From Dactylosporangium roseum (GTDB lineage: Bacteria; Actinomycetota; Actinomycetes; Mycobacteriales; Micromonosporaceae): 64,000 nucleotides of DNA. The position numbers and the translations under genes were made by a program. Of this stretch, positions 8,818-18,093 are shown piece by piece. The notes below the pieces were generated by a model, which saw only the letters and a list, made by a program, of their open reading frames with translations, searched no databases and had not been told where the DNA came from. Numbering within the stretch: position 1 is the first letter of the stretch; every line of letters starts with the position of its first letter. Location: the NCBI RefSeq assembly GCF_025264685.1, contig NZ_CP073721.1, positions 62,001-126,000 of the forward strand, written 5' to 3'.

Positions 8818-10989
8818 ATGGGTCCAGTGCAGATCGTCGCGACGGCGGTCGCGGCGACCATCACCGTCGTCGCAGTGGCACTCGTCGTGCGGACCGTGCG
8901 CCGGATGCTTGCCGTGGTGCGGCTGGGGCAGCCCGACCCGTCCCGTGGCGGCGACCGGGCCCAGCGCCTGAAGACGATGCTGGCCGAGACCCTCGGCCAC
9001 ACCAGAATGCTGCGCTGGACGGTGGTCGGCGCGGCGCACTGGTTCGTGATGATCGCCTTCATCGCGCTCTCGTCGCTGGTGCTGGAGGCGTACTTCGAGG
9101 TCGGCTTCCCCGACCACGGGCTGCCGCTCATCGGCGCCTGGAACGTCTACGGCCTGGTCACCGAGTGGATCGGGGTGCTCGGCTTCGTCGGCATCGTGGT
9201 GCTGATCGGCATCCGGCTGCGCAACCTGCCGAGCAACCCCGAGCGCCGTTCCCGCTTCACCGGTTCGACGATGTGGCAGGCGTACTACGTCGAGTACACG
9301 ATCCTCGCGGTACTGCTGTGCGGGTTCTTCATCCGCGGGTTCAAGGCCGCCAACGACACGCTGGAGTGGCCGGTCTGGGCCGCCCCGGTGAGCCACGCCC
9401 TCGGCGTGGTGCTCCCGGCGAGCGAGGCCGCGGTCAGCCTGGTCGCCATGGTGAAGATCATCGTGTCGATGGCCTGGGTGATCGTCATCGCCAGCAACGT
9501 CACGATGGGTGTCGCCTGGCACCGGTTCCTGGCGTTCTTCAACATCTACTTCAAGCGCTCGCCCGGACGGAAGGGCTCCGGCCTCGGCGCACTGCGGCCG
9601 ATGATGAGCGAGGGCAAGCCCCTCGACTTCGAGGAGGCCGACCCGGAGAAGGACCAGTTCGGCGTCGCGCAGGTCGAGCAGTTCACCTGGAAGGGCATGC
9701 TCGACTTCACCACCTGTACCGAGTGCGGGCGGTGCCAGTCGCAGTGCCCGGCGTGGAACACCGGCAAGCCGCTGTCGCCGAAGCTGCTGATCCTCAACCT
9801 GCGTGACCACGCGTACGCGAAGGCGCCGTACCTGCTGGCCGGCGGCGGCAAGACGCTCACCGGCGACGAGAAGGCCACCCAGGAGCAGTTGGCGAAGGTG
9901 GACGTCCTCGCCCTCGCCGAGGCCGAGCGCCCGCTGATCGGCGGCGTCGACGAGAACGGCGTCATCGACCCGGACGTGCTGTGGTCCTGCACCACCTGCG
10001 GCGCCTGCGTCGAGCAGTGCCCGGTGGATATCGAGCACGTGGACCACATCGTCGACATGCGCCGCTACCAGGTGCTCATCGAGTCGAACTTCCCGACCGA
10101 GGCCGGCGTCATGCTGCGCAACCTGGAGAACAAGGGCAACCCGTGGGGCGCCGCGCAGTCGACGCGTGAGGACTGGACCAAGGGCCTCGACTTCCCGGTG
10201 CCGAACGTCGCCGACGGGGGCGACTTCGAGTACCTCTTCTGGGTCGGCTGCGCCGGCGCCTTCGAGGACCGGGCCAAGAAGACCACCCGCGCGGTGGCCA
10301 CGCTGCTGAACGAGGCGGGCGTCAGCTTCGCGATCCTCGGGCAGGGCGAAACCTGCACCGGCGACCCGGCGCGCCGGGTCGGCAACGAGTTCGTGTTCCA
10401 GATGCTCGCCCAGCAGAACGTCGAGACGCTCAACGAGGCGGGTGTGAAGAAGATCGTGGCGACCTGCCCGCACTGCTTCAACACCCTGGCCAACGAGTAC
10501 GGCCAGCTCGGCGGCCACTTCGAGGTCATACACCACACGCAACTGCTGGCCCAGCTCGTCTCCGCCGGCAAGCTGACGCCGGTCCAGCCGATCGACGGCG
10601 CGGTGACCTACCACGACCCGTGCTACCTCGGCCGCCACAACCGCGTGTTCGCCCCCCCGCGCGAGGTCCTCGGTGCCGTCACGGCCACCACCAACGGCGC
10701 CGCTGACGGCGCCGGTCTGGTCGAGATGGACCGGTTCGCCGAGCGCTCCTTCTGCTGCGGCGCCGGTGGCGCCCGCATGTGGATGGAGGAGCGGATCGGC
10801 AAGCGGATCAACGTCGAGCGCGTCGAGGAGGCCCTGTCGACCGGCGCCAAGACGGTCGCGGTGTCCTGCCCCTTCTGCCTGACCATGCTCGGCGACGGCG
10901 TCACCGGCAAGAAGGCCGCCGGCGCCGCGCCCGACGACGTCGAGGTGGTCGACGTGGCGTCCGTCCTGCTCCGGGCGGTGCAGAAGTAG
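8818..10989 (+). CDS. Membrane-bound Fe-S oxidoreductase, heterodisulfide reductase (HdrD)-like
   Basis: The 723-residue protein begins with about five membrane segments in the first 240 residues, resembling a NarI-type module. Two ferredoxin-type clusters follow (CTECGRCQSQCP near 300 and CTTCGACVEQCP near 391), then two cysteine-rich CCG domains, the second with CCGAGGARMW near 646. The fused layout fits actinobacterial proteins such as Rv0338c. It probably moves electrons between the quinone pool and a soluble partner; the substrate is unknown. The ATG follows TTGGAGG. The gene stands alone and converges on the next small gene. Confidence 0.88.
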   Translation: MGPVQIVATAVAATITVVAVALVVRTVRRMLAVVRLGQPDPSRGGDRAQRLKTMLAETLGHTRMLRWTVVGAAHWFVMIAFIALSSLVLEAYFEVGFPDHGLPLIGAWNVYGLVTEWIGVLGFVGIVVLIGIRLRNLPSNPERRSRFTGSTMWQAYYVEYTILAVLLCGFFIRGFKAANDTLEWPVWAAPVSHALGVVLPASEAAVSLVAMVKIIVSMAWVIVIASNVTMGVAWHRFLAFFNIYFKRSPGRKGSGLGALRPMMSEGKPLDFEEADPEKDQFGVAQVEQFTWKGMLDFTTCTECGRCQSQCPAWNTGKPLSPKLLILNLRDHAYAKAPYLLAGGGKTLTGDEKATQEQLAKVDVLALAEAERPLIGGVDENGVIDPDVLWSCTTCGACVEQCPVDIEHVDHIVDMRRYQVLIESNFPTEAGVMLRNLENKGNPWGAAQSTREDWTKGLDFPVPNVADGGDFEYLFWVGCAGAFEDRAKKTTRAVATLLNEAGVSFAILGQGETCTGDPARRVGNEFVFQMLAQQNVETLNEAGVKKIVATCPHCFNTLANEYGQLGGHFEVIHHTQLLAQLVSAGKLTPVQPIDGAVTYHDPCYLGRHNRVFAPPREVLGAVTATTNGAADGAGLVEMDRFAERSFCCGAGGARMWMEERIGKRINVERVEEALSTGAKTVAVSCPFCLTMLGDGVTGKKAAGAAPDDVEVVDVASVLLRAVQK

Positions 10990-11001
10990 TCGCCGGCGCG
11001 G

Positions 11002-11235
11002 TCATCGCTGGCCGATGACGTTCATCGCGAGGCCGAGTGCCACGAGCACGGCGGTCACCGTGGCGATCACGCGCAGCCCGCGCAGGCTCTCCGCCCAGGC
11101 CAGCTTGCGCGCGGCCGGGACCAGCGCCTTCGTGCGCCGGTAGTCGAGACGGGCCCGCTTCGCGCGAGTGTTCGAGCTGCCCACCACCACTCCGGCCACG
11201 AGTGCGATACAGGCACTGATCAGCGCTGCTCCCAT
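11002..11235 (-). CDS. Small two-pass membrane protein, unknown function
   Basis: The 77-residue product has hydrophobic segments at both ends (about residues 2-20 and 57-73) around a basic middle. The ATG at 11235 is chosen because GGAGGAGGG lies just upstream. The longer in-frame ORF reaching 11418 looks non-coding. It converges on the Fe-S oxidoreductase gene 12 bases away. I recognise no family. Confidence 0.7.
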   Translation of the reverse strand: MGAALISACIALVAGVVVGSSNTRAKRARLDYRRTKALVPAARKLAWAESLRGLRVIATVTAVLVALGLAMNVIGQR

Positions 11236-11472
11236 CAGCCCTCCTCCACGGGCGCTGTGCTTGCTGCCCTCAGCATCCGCGTCGCTCACCAAGGCGCACA
11301 GCCCCCGAAAGAGGGAGGGTGATCTCCCGGCACCGAGCGGATCCGGCTGCTGGACGAGCAGGCCGCGGAGGCGCCGGCCACGGTCGACCGGGCCACGGTC
11401 GAGGCGTGTTCGGCACATGACGGACGCACGTGGAAGAATTCGGCAGACACCTGAAGGGACCTCCGCGCGAGC

Positions 11473-12801
11473 GTGTTGACCACACTGTTGCCCCTACTGG
11501 CGTTCGCGCTGCTCACCGCGGCGAACGCCGGCTTCGTCGCCGCCGAGTTCTCGCTCGTCACCGTCGACCGGGCCGAGATCGAGCAGCGGGCGAACGCGGG
11601 CGACCGCAAGGCGCGCACCGTGCGCCGCGCGCTGCGTGAGCTGTCCTTCCAGCTCTCGGGGGCCCAGCTCGGGATCACCATCACCGCGCTGCTCGCCGGC
11701 TATCTCGCGGAGCCGGCGCTCGCCCACCTGTTCGAGCCGTTGCTGCACCCGGTGTTCGGCAGCATGACCCAGGGCGTCGGGCACGTCGTCGCCCTGATCG
11801 CTGCCACGTTGCTCTCCATGCTGTTCGGCGAGCTGGTGCCGAAGAACGCGGCGCTGGCCCGGCCGATGCCGGTGGCCCGCGCGACGGCCGGGCCGCAGCG
11901 GATGTTCTCGCGGCTGTTCTCCTGGCTGATCGGGCTGCTCAACGGCTCGGCCAACTGGGTGGTCCGCCGGTTCGGCATCGAGCCGCAGGAAGAGCTCGCG
12001 AGTGCCCGGTCGCCGGAGGAACTGGGCCTGCTCGCGGCGATCTCCGCCCAGGCCGGCGCCCTGCCGCGGGAGACCGCGGTGCTGCTCCAGAGGACCATCC
12101 GGTTCGGCGACAAGCGGGCGGCCGAGGCGATGACTCCCCGGGTCGACGTCATCTCGCTGCGCGCCGACGCCACTGTCGCCGACCTGCTGGCCACGTCGGT
12201 CCAGACCGGTTACAGCCGCTTCCCGATCTACGTGCAGACCCTCGACCAGGTCACCGGCGTGGTCACGGTCACCGACGCGCTCGGGGTGCCCCCGGTGCGC
12301 CGGCCGACGACGAAGGTCGGGGCCGTGGCGCGCGAGCCGGTCTTCGTGCCCGAGAGCCTCGACCTCGACGGCGTGCTCGAGGCGCTGCGCAGGGGCGATT
12401 CCGACGTTGCGATCGTCGTGGACGAATACGGCGGGACCGACGGCGTGGTCACCATCGAGGACCTGGTCGAGGAGCTCGTCGGTGAGATCGCCGACGAGCA
12501 CGACGTGGAGGACGAGCCCACCACCGCGCACGGCATGCCCGACCTGACCGCACCCGGCGACGAGCGGACGGTGCTGGTCGACGGCGTGCTGCGGGAGGAC
12601 GAGCTGGCCGAGCTCACCGGGTTCAGGGTTCCGGAAGGACCTTACGAGACGCTCGCCGGGTTCCTGATGGCCCGGCTCGGTCACATCCCGTCGGTCGGTG
12701 AGACGTGGAAGGAAGACGGCTGGGAGTTCACCGTCGTCGAGGTGGACCGGCGCCGGATCGAGCAGGTACGGGTCGTCCGGCCGGAGGCGGTCCATGACTG
12801 A
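11473..12801 (+). CDS. CNNM/CorC-type (hemolysin C-like) membrane protein with CBS domains
   Basis: This 442-residue protein has a DUF21 membrane domain with about four segments (residues 1-190), a pair of CBS domains (about 210-335, including DEYGGTDGVVTIEDLVEELVGEI) and a C-terminal CorC/HlyC transporter-associated domain (about 350-435). Proteins of this layout act in magnesium or other divalent ion export. The GTG at 11473 opens directly into the first membrane segment. Its stop overlaps the next gene, a paralogue, by eight bases, so the two are probably made together and may form a heteromer. Confidence 0.9.
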   Translation: MLTTLLPLLAFALLTAANAGFVAAEFSLVTVDRAEIEQRANAGDRKARTVRRALRELSFQLSGAQLGITITALLAGYLAEPALAHLFEPLLHPVFGSMTQGVGHVVALIAATLLSMLFGELVPKNAALARPMPVARATAGPQRMFSRLFSWLIGLLNGSANWVVRRFGIEPQEELASARSPEELGLLAAISAQAGALPRETAVLLQRTIRFGDKRAAEAMTPRVDVISLRADATVADLLATSVQTGYSRFPIYVQTLDQVTGVVTVTDALGVPPVRRPTTKVGAVAREPVFVPESLDLDGVLEALRRGDSDVAIVVDEYGGTDGVVTIEDLVEELVGEIADEHDVEDEPTTAHGMPDLTAPGDERTVLVDGVLREDELAELTGFRVPEGPYETLAGFLMARLGHIPSVGETWKEDGWEFTVVEVDRRRIEQVRVVRPEAVHD

Positions 12802-13852
12802 GCTGCTGATCACGATCCTGCTGCTGCTCGGCAACGCGTTCTTCGTCGGCAGCGAGTTCGCGCTCATCGCCTCCCGGCGCACGATGATCGAGCCCATGGC
12901 CGCCACCTCGCGCCGGGCGCGGACGGCACTGCGGGCCATGAACGAGATCCCGTTGATGATCGCCGGTGCGCAACTCGGTGTCACGATCTGCTCGCTCGGG
13001 CTCGGTGCGCTGGCCGAGCCGGCACTGGCCCACGGCCTCGAAGGACCGTTCCACGCGATCCACCTGCCCGAGCAGCTCGTGCATCCGGTCGCCTTCGTGC
13101 TGGCGCTCGGCGTGGTCGTGTTCGCCCACACGGTCGTCGGCGAGATGGTGCCGAAGAACCTCACCCTGGCCTCGCCGGAGCGTGCCGTGCTGTGGCTCGG
13201 CCCGTTGATGTATGCGTTCTGCGTCGGGACCAAGCCGGTGCTCGTGGCGATGAAGTGGGCGTCGCGGACGATCCTCTCGCTGTGGCGGATCGAGACGACC
13301 GGCTCCGTGAAGACGGTCTTCACCGCCGAGGAACTCGCCGGCCTGGCCGCGCAGGCGACGACCGAGGGGCTGCTGGCGCCGGAGGAGCACGCGCGGATCA
13401 CCGGCGCGCTGGCACTCAGCCAGCGGACCGCACGCGACGCGCTGCGGCCCTGGTCCGAGGTGACGACGGTCGCCGAGGACGTGTCGCCGGCGTCGCTGGA
13501 GGTGCTGGCCACGCGGACGAACCGTTCACGGTTCCCGGTGGTGGAGCGGGCGTCGCGCCGGGTGCTCGGCTTCGTACACGTCAAGGACGTGATCGGATTC
13601 GTCGGGCCACAGCGGCGAGCGCCGATTCCGCTCGACCTCATCCGGCCGCTGGGCATCGTGCCGCCGACCCGGACACTGGCCGAGCTGCTGCTGGCGATGC
13701 GCCGCGAACGTCAGCACATCGTGCTGGTGAGCGACGGCCGGGTGCCGATCGGCGTGGTGACGCTCGATGACGTGCTCATGGCCGTGGTGGGCGAGGGCAT
13801 CAGGGACGAATCCTCGGCCTCGCATGTCTCGTTGAGTCCTGCGCAGCGCTGA
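12794..13852 (+). CDS. CNNM/CorC-type membrane protein, shorter paralogue
   Basis: The 352-residue protein shares the DUF21 membrane domain (NAFFVGSEFALIASRR, then GAQLGVTICSLGLG) and a CBS pair with the upstream gene but ends without the C-terminal CorC/HlyC domain. The ATG at 12794 overlaps the upstream reading frame by eight bases. Long and short copies side by side are a common actinobacterial pattern. The role is inferred as divalent cation transport. Confidence 0.9.
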   Translation: MTELLITILLLLGNAFFVGSEFALIASRRTMIEPMAATSRRARTALRAMNEIPLMIAGAQLGVTICSLGLGALAEPALAHGLEGPFHAIHLPEQLVHPVAFVLALGVVVFAHTVVGEMVPKNLTLASPERAVLWLGPLMYAFCVGTKPVLVAMKWASRTILSLWRIETTGSVKTVFTAEELAGLAAQATTEGLLAPEEHARITGALALSQRTARDALRPWSEVTTVAEDVSPASLEVLATRTNRSRFPVVERASRRVLGFVHVKDVIGFVGPQRRAPIPLDLIRPLGIVPPTRTLAELLLAMRRERQHIVLVSDGRVPIGVVTLDDVLMAVVGEGIRDESSASHVSLSPAQR

Positions 13853-13948
13853 ACGCAGCCGGGCCCCTGGGGTTGGCGTCACGCGGATGTGCGACGGATC
13901 CGGCGAAACGCCACGAGTTCTGTCGTGTTATCGGAATAATGCCCGGTT

Positions 13949-14815
13949 ATGCGTACGTTGGCCCTCCGGCGGCGGTTCGTCCTGTCCGTAGCGCTCGTGC
14001 CGGTCGTCGCTGCCGCCGCCTGGATAGCGCACCGGAGCATCGGCGGTGGAGGGCCCGACGCCGCGGGTGCCGGGCCGAGCGCCGGGCCGCATGCCGTCGC
14101 GTCCGCCAAGGTGCCGGGTGCGCCCGCCGCCCAACCGTCCGAGGTGAAGACCCCGAGCGCGGCGCCCAAGGGCAGCGCCGCGCTGCGGTACAGCTTCGAC
14201 GGCGGGCTGGCCGCGCCGGTCGTCGACGCCGGCGGGCGGCTGCCGCTGAAGGTGCGCAAGGTGGCCGGGGGTGAGCTGTCGGCCGTACCGCACGAGGGCG
14301 GACTGGCGGTGCGTTTCCCGCCACGGTGTGAGCATTACGGTGCGGAGAGTTGTGCACGCGCCATCCTGCAGAGCGGGCCGGCGGACTTTCTCAATCCCGG
14401 CCAGGCCGACTTCTCATTTGGTGCGAGCGTCCTTGTCAAGCCATCGGAAACTTCCAAGGGCGCCAATGTCATGCAAAAAGGGTTCTCGGTCGGTGACAGT
14501 CAGTTCAAGTTGCAGGTGGACGGCGCCGCCGGGCGACCGAGTTGTGTGATTGTCGGCACTGGTGACTCCACCATTTACGTAGCGCTCGCATCGCGCAGCG
14601 TCGCTGACGGGCGCTGGCACCGGATCGAGTGTTCACGCGGTGGCGCGCTGCTCACAGTGGCTGTCGACGGTGTGGTCGCCGGGCAGGCCGCGATTCCGCC
14701 GTCACTCTCCATCATGAACACCGATCCACTCTGTATTGGTGGTAAGGGGACCAGTGCGAACAACGACCAGTTCGTGGGAGTAATTGACGACGTGTTCGTC
14801 ACTCGAAGCGCGTGA
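13949..14815 (+). CDS. Secreted or anchored LamG/concanavalin A-like domain protein
   Basis: The 288-residue protein starts with a basic segment and a hydrophobic stretch (about residues 9-27) that looks like a signal peptide or anchor. An Ala/Pro-rich linker follows, then a jelly-roll LamG-type domain (about 75-285) with typical strands such as LRYSFDGGL, DGRWHRIECSRGG and FVGVIDDVFV. Four cysteines may form disulfides. LamG domains bind carbohydrate or protein; no catalytic domain is present. Codon use is slightly less GC-biased in the second half. The gene stands alone. Confidence 0.8.
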   Translation: MRTLALRRRFVLSVALVPVVAAAAWIAHRSIGGGGPDAAGAGPSAGPHAVASAKVPGAPAAQPSEVKTPSAAPKGSAALRYSFDGGLAAPVVDAGGRLPLKVRKVAGGELSAVPHEGGLAVRFPPRCEHYGAESCARAILQSGPADFLNPGQADFSFGASVLVKPSETSKGANVMQKGFSVGDSQFKLQVDGAAGRPSCVIVGTGDSTIYVALASRSVADGRWHRIECSRGGALLTVAVDGVVAGQAAIPPSLSIMNTDPLCIGGKGTSANNDQFVGVIDDVFVTRSA

Positions 14816-14929
14816 CTTTCGCGACAAATCAGACAACTACCGGACATCGACTTGAACCTTGGAAGCGCTGCCCCTTAACGTGAATTCTCGTCGGATGGAT
14901 GTCCGCGCCCAACACGGGTGCGCCAGACG

Positions 14930-15052
14930 GCACCGCCGAGTCGAAATCCGAGCCGGGGAACCAGTGCGTCATCGGGGTGAATCCGCATCTTGTCTGCGGT
15001 AGGGCGAACTTCCCGTCCGAACCCGTCAGCTAACCCGGTAGGCGGCCACGGA
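14930..15052 (+). ncRNA. Cyclic-di-AMP riboswitch (ydaO/yuaA type)
   Basis: The leader of the NlpC/P60 gene has the conserved segments of the ydaO motif in order: CGCCGAG, CCGGGGAACC, ATCGGGGTGAATCC, a short variable stem, then GGGCGAACTTCCCGTCCGAA and CCCGTCAGCTAACCCGGTAGGCGG. The last block is nearly diagnostic. This class usually turns expression off when cyclic-di-AMP is high, and in actinobacteria it commonly precedes cell-wall hydrolase genes, as here. The boundaries are approximate. The ribosome site AAGGAG at about 15055-15060 lies directly after the aptamer. Confidence 0.9.
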
Positions 15053-15070
15053 AGAAGGAGCATCTCCTCG

Positions 15071-16066
15071 GTGGATACCCATCTGAGGTGGACGAAGCGG
15101 CCCCACCGTCTGGCCCGGGTTCTCATCGCCGCTCTCGGCGGTCTGTCGCTCGCCTTCGGGGTCACCGGCTACGCACACGCGGACCCGACCCCCGCCGAGC
15201 TCGAAGCGCAGATCGACAAGAAGTGGAACGAAGTCGAGCCGATCATCGAGCAGCACAACCAGCTCAAAGCCGAGCTGAACAACAACAAGGCCAAGCAGAA
15301 GCAGCTCCAGGACCAGATCCTGCCGCTCCAGCTCCAGGTGGACAACGCACTGACCCGCGTAAGTGCCTTCTCGGTCATGCAGTTCAAGGCCGGGCGGGCG
15401 TCGAGCTTCAACGCGCTGCTGACCACCGGATCGCCGGACACCTTCGCCGAGCAGCTCATGCTGCTCAACATGCTGGCGAAGGACGAGCAGGCCCGGATCA
15501 AGGACGTCCTCGCGGCCAAGAAGACGTACGACGACCAGAAGAGGCCGCTCGACGCGCTCATCGCCCAGCAGGTCGAGCAAGAGGCCGCGATGGCTCAGAA
15601 AGAGCAGCAGATCAACGCCGAGATCAAGGCCCTCAACGAGATGCGCGCCCGGGCGTACGGGTCGGGCAACGGCACCGGCGTGCTGAAGCCGGTCGCCTGC
15701 CCGATGGAGTACGCCGGCGGCCCCGGCGCGAAGGCGGCGCAGACGGCCTGCAACCAGATCGGCAAGCCCTACATCTGGGCGGCCGAGGGCCCGAACTCGT
15801 TCGACTGCTCCGGCCTGACGCTCTACGCGTGGAAGGCCGCCGGCCACACGCTGCGGCACTACACGAAATGGCAGTACCAGGACACCAAGCGGGTCAGCCG
15901 GGCGGACCTCAAGCCCGGCGATCTGGTCTTCTACTACAGTGACCTGCACCATGTCGGCATGTACGTGGGCGGTGGCTGGATCGTCCACGCACCGACCTCG
16001 GGTGACAAGGTCCGGATGAAGAAGATCGACGACGGGCCGATCTCCGGATACGGCAGAGTCGCATAG
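15071..16066 (+). CDS. Secreted NlpC/P60 peptidoglycan endopeptidase (RipA-like)
   Basis: The 331-residue protein has a signal peptide ending near AHADP (about residue 38), a long coiled coil (about 40-200) and a C-terminal NlpC/P60 domain. The catalytic Cys is in FDCSGL (near 243), with His in HHVGMYVGGG and a third polar residue in the VHAP segment. These enzymes cut peptide stems of peptidoglycan; the coiled coil probably controls activity, as in RipA and FtsEX-dependent hydrolases. The GTG at 15071 follows the riboswitch; an in-frame ATG at 14990 lies inside the aptamer and is rejected. Confidence 0.92.
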   Translation: MDTHLRWTKRPHRLARVLIAALGGLSLAFGVTGYAHADPTPAELEAQIDKKWNEVEPIIEQHNQLKAELNNNKAKQKQLQDQILPLQLQVDNALTRVSAFSVMQFKAGRASSFNALLTTGSPDTFAEQLMLLNMLAKDEQARIKDVLAAKKTYDDQKRPLDALIAQQVEQEAAMAQKEQQINAEIKALNEMRARAYGSGNGTGVLKPVACPMEYAGGPGAKAAQTACNQIGKPYIWAAEGPNSFDCSGLTLYAWKAAGHTLRHYTKWQYQDTKRVSRADLKPGDLVFYYSDLHHVGMYVGGGWIVHAPTSGDKVRMKKIDDGPISGYGRVA

Positions 16067-16082
16067 GCGCGTAGCAGCCAAT

Positions 16083-16106
16083 GGGCGGGCCCGTCAGGAC
16101 CCGCCC
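16083..16106. terminator. Hairpin between the NlpC/P60 gene and dcd
   Basis: GGGCGGG at 16083-16089 pairs with CCCGCCC at 16100-16106. It lies between two convergent genes and could serve both. Confidence 0.5.
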
Positions 16107-16118
16107 CTTCGGCGTCGG

Positions 16119-16697
16119 TCAGCGGGTCGGCCAGGTGCGCCATTTCTGCCACGAACGGCTCGGCGTCGGACCGCGCTGGCCCTGGTACCGCGAGCCGTAG
16201 ACCGCCGAGCCGTAAGGGTGCTCCGACGGCGAGGACAGCCGGAAGATGCAGAGCTGGCCGATCTTCATGCCCGGCCAGAGCATGATCGGCAGATTGGCCA
16301 CGTTCGACAGCTCAAGCGTCACGTGGCCGGAGAACCCGGGGTCGATGAAGCCCGCCGTGGAGTGCGTCAGCAGGCCCAGCCGGCCGAGACTGGACTTGCC
16401 CTCCAGCCGCCCGGCGAGCTGGTCGCCGAGGGTGATGACCTCCAGTGTCGAGGCGAGCACGAACTCGCCCGGGTGCAGCACGAACGGCTGTCCGTCCTCG
16501 ACCTCGACCATTGAGGTCAGGTCGTCCTGCTGGATCGCGGGATCGATGTGCGTATACAGGTGGTTGTTGAAGACCCGGAACCACCGGTCGAGCCGCACGT
16601 CGATACTCGACGGCTGGACGAGCGCCCGATCGAACGGCTCGAGCGTCAACTGCCCGCCCTCGAGCTCCTTGGTCAGGTCACGGTCGGATAGCAGCAC
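16119..16697 (-). CDS. dcd: dCTP deaminase
   Basis: The 192-residue enzyme shows the family hallmarks [46 protein letters not shown] and [13 protein letters not shown]. It converts dCTP to dUTP, and the actinobacterial type often also hydrolyses dUTP to dUMP, feeding thymidylate synthesis. The GTG at 16697 gives the conserved MLLSD start and has AAGG eight bases upstream; GTG at 16703 is in frame. The last residues ([10 protein letters not shown]) differ from the usual tail. The MarR gene ends 11 bases upstream. Confidence 0.94.
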   Translation of the reverse strand: MLLSDRDLTKELEGGQLTLEPFDRALVQPSSIDVRLDRWFRVFNNHLYTHIDPAIQQDDLTSMVEVEDGQPFVLHPGEFVLASTLEVITLGDQLAGRLEGKSSLGRLGLLTHSTAGFIDPGFSGHVTLELSNVANLPIMLWPGMKIGQLCIFRLSSPSEHPYGSAVYGSRYQGQRGPTPSRSWQKWRTWPTR

Positions 16698-16707
16698 CCA
16701 CACGACC

Positions 16708-17172
16708 TTACGGGACGGGCTCCTCGGCCTCGTCGGCTGCTGCCGCGGTCGCTGCCAGTACCTTTTCCATCACACGCGACGCGGTCTCCAGCTCTTTGTC
16801 GTCGAACTCGTCGAACGCGGAGCGGAGATGCTCACCGAGCGGGGTGAAGAACGCGAGCGCCAGGGCCCGGGCCGACGGCAGCATGTCGAGGTGCACCCGC
16901 CGCCGGTCGGCGGTGTCGTGGTTGCGCTCGATGTGGCCGGCCCGCTCCAGACGGCCGAGCAGTGCGGTGGTCGCCGCCGGGCTCAGCGACAGCATGCGGG
17001 CCAGCTCGCCGGGGGTCAGCGGATGGCCGTGCTCCGCGGCCCGCCAGATGTGCGCGACCGCGTTCATGTCGGTGCGGTGCAGGCCGTGGGCGCGCGTGAA
17101 CACGTCGACGAAGCGATCGGCCTCCACGTTGAATCGGCGGAGGAGGTCGATCAACGTGTCGGCTGCTCGCAC
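16708..17172 (-). CDS. MarR-family transcriptional regulator
   Basis: The 154-residue protein has the winged-helix pattern of MarR regulators: [20 protein letters not shown] for the helix-turn-helix and [13 protein letters not shown] for the wing. MarR proteins usually repress a neighbouring gene until a small ligand binds. The neighbour in the other direction is the PNPOx-fold gene 180 bases away, a likely target; dcd is downstream on the same strand. The start is uncertain: GTG at 17172 is used, while TTG at 17199 has GAGGA upstream. Confidence 0.82.
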   Translation of the reverse strand: MRAADTLIDLLRRFNVEADRFVDVFTRAHGLHRTDMNAVAHIWRAAEHGHPLTPGELARMLSLSPAATTALLGRLERAGHIERNHDTADRRRVHLDMLPSARALALAFFTPLGEHLRSAFDEFDDKELETASRVMEKVLAATAAAADEAEEPVP

Positions 17173-17350
17173 CGGTTCAGTTTGCCGTGCCCGTCGCAAC
17201 GCTCTAGGTTCCTCGCTGGAATATTTCCGTGATGGTACTGACCGTGAAGGGTGACGGCGAGGGCCCACGGCCCGGTTCCGTCCAAAGCTACGCCTCCTCC
17301 GTTCGGGGAAATGCCGGTCAATCGTACATGTGTTCGAGTATATTTGCCGC

Positions 17351-17857
17351 ATGAGTTCGTGGGCTGAGTTCGCCGCGGCCGAGCCACTCCTGGCGACGGC
17401 CATCCGCACGCTTGTGTGTCAGTACGGGCCAGGCCTCGGCTACCTGGCAACCGTGCGCCCGGACGGCGGGCCGCGCATCCACCCGGTGTCCCCGGTGATC
17501 ACGGACGACGGCCTCTTCTGCTTCGTGCTCGCCTCACCCAAGCGGCACGACCTCGACCGTGACGGCCGCTACTCGCTGCACAGTTTCCCCGCCACCGACT
17601 CCGACGACGAGGCGTACCTGTCGGGCCGCGCGACCGCGGTGACGGACCCGGCCGTGATCGGCTCGCTGGCCCGCCAGATGCGCGCCGCGCCGGGGATCGA
17701 CTGGAAGCTGTACGAGCTGACGGTCGACGTGGCGATGATGGTCCGCCACGACACCCCGACGACCTCGACCCGCACGGTCTGGAAGGACCGCCCCGGCCAC
17801 GTCCCGAGAGCGAGGCAGAATGGTCCGTGCGCAGCGGCCCTGGATTCGGTACAGTAG
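17351..17857 (+). CDS. Pyridoxamine 5'-phosphate oxidase-fold protein
   Basis: The 168-residue protein has the split-barrel flavin-binding pattern, with YLATVRPDGGPRIHPVSPVI near residue 34 and LSGRATAVTD near 92. Such proteins bind FMN, F420 or haem; the substrate cannot be told. It is divergent from the MarR gene and ends 10 bases before the tRNA-Gly gene, so its terminator must overlap the tRNA transcription unit or be missing. Confidence 0.8.
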   Translation: MSSWAEFAAAEPLLATAIRTLVCQYGPGLGYLATVRPDGGPRIHPVSPVITDDGLFCFVLASPKRHDLDRDGRYSLHSFPATDSDDEAYLSGRATAVTDPAVIGSLARQMRAAPGIDWKLYELTVDVAMMVRHDTPTTSTRTVWKDRPGHVPRARQNGPCAAALDSVQ

Positions 17858-17866
17858 GCGTCGCTC

Positions 17867-17940
17867 GCGGGTGTAGTTCAATGGCAGAACATCAGCTTCC
17901 CAAGCTGACAGTGAGGGTTCGATTCCCTTCACCCGCTCCA
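17867..17940 (+). tRNA. tRNA-Gly (anticodon CCC)
   Basis: The 74-base gene folds as a cloverleaf. Acceptor arms GCGGGTG (17867-17873) and CACCCGC (17930-17936) pair fully. The anticodon stem TCAGC/GCTGA encloses loop TTCCCAA with anticodon CCC, the T loop is TTCGATT, and the CCA end is encoded. It reads the GGG codon. The 3' 39 bases are duplicated downstream at 19927-19965, showing use as an integration site. Confidence 0.96.
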
Positions 17941-17966
17941 CTCCGAAACGCCTGGTCATGGCAGAT

Positions 17967-17990
17967 GCCCTGGCCGGGCTTTTGTTGTTC
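17967..17990 (+). terminator. tRNA-Gly terminator
   Basis: A short GC stem (GCCC with GGGC) is followed directly by TTTTGTTGTT, 27 bases after the tRNA. Confidence 0.55.
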
Positions 17991-18093
17991 CGGGACTGTC
18001 AGATGCCCAGCGCCATTCGGGATGTCGGGATGCATACAAGCTGCGAGTGTTGCCGCGGGCTACAGCGGGACAGCGGTGCCGAGTAGATCCTGT

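Noticed and set aside
14990-15070. Upstream ATG extension of the NlpC/P60 gene
   Set aside because: It lies within the conserved riboswitch and would put 27 residues before the signal peptide.
17534-17959. Minus-strand frame containing VKGIEPSLSAWEADVLPLNY across the tRNA-Gly gene
   Set aside because: This is the well-known phantom protein made by translating antisense to tRNA genes.
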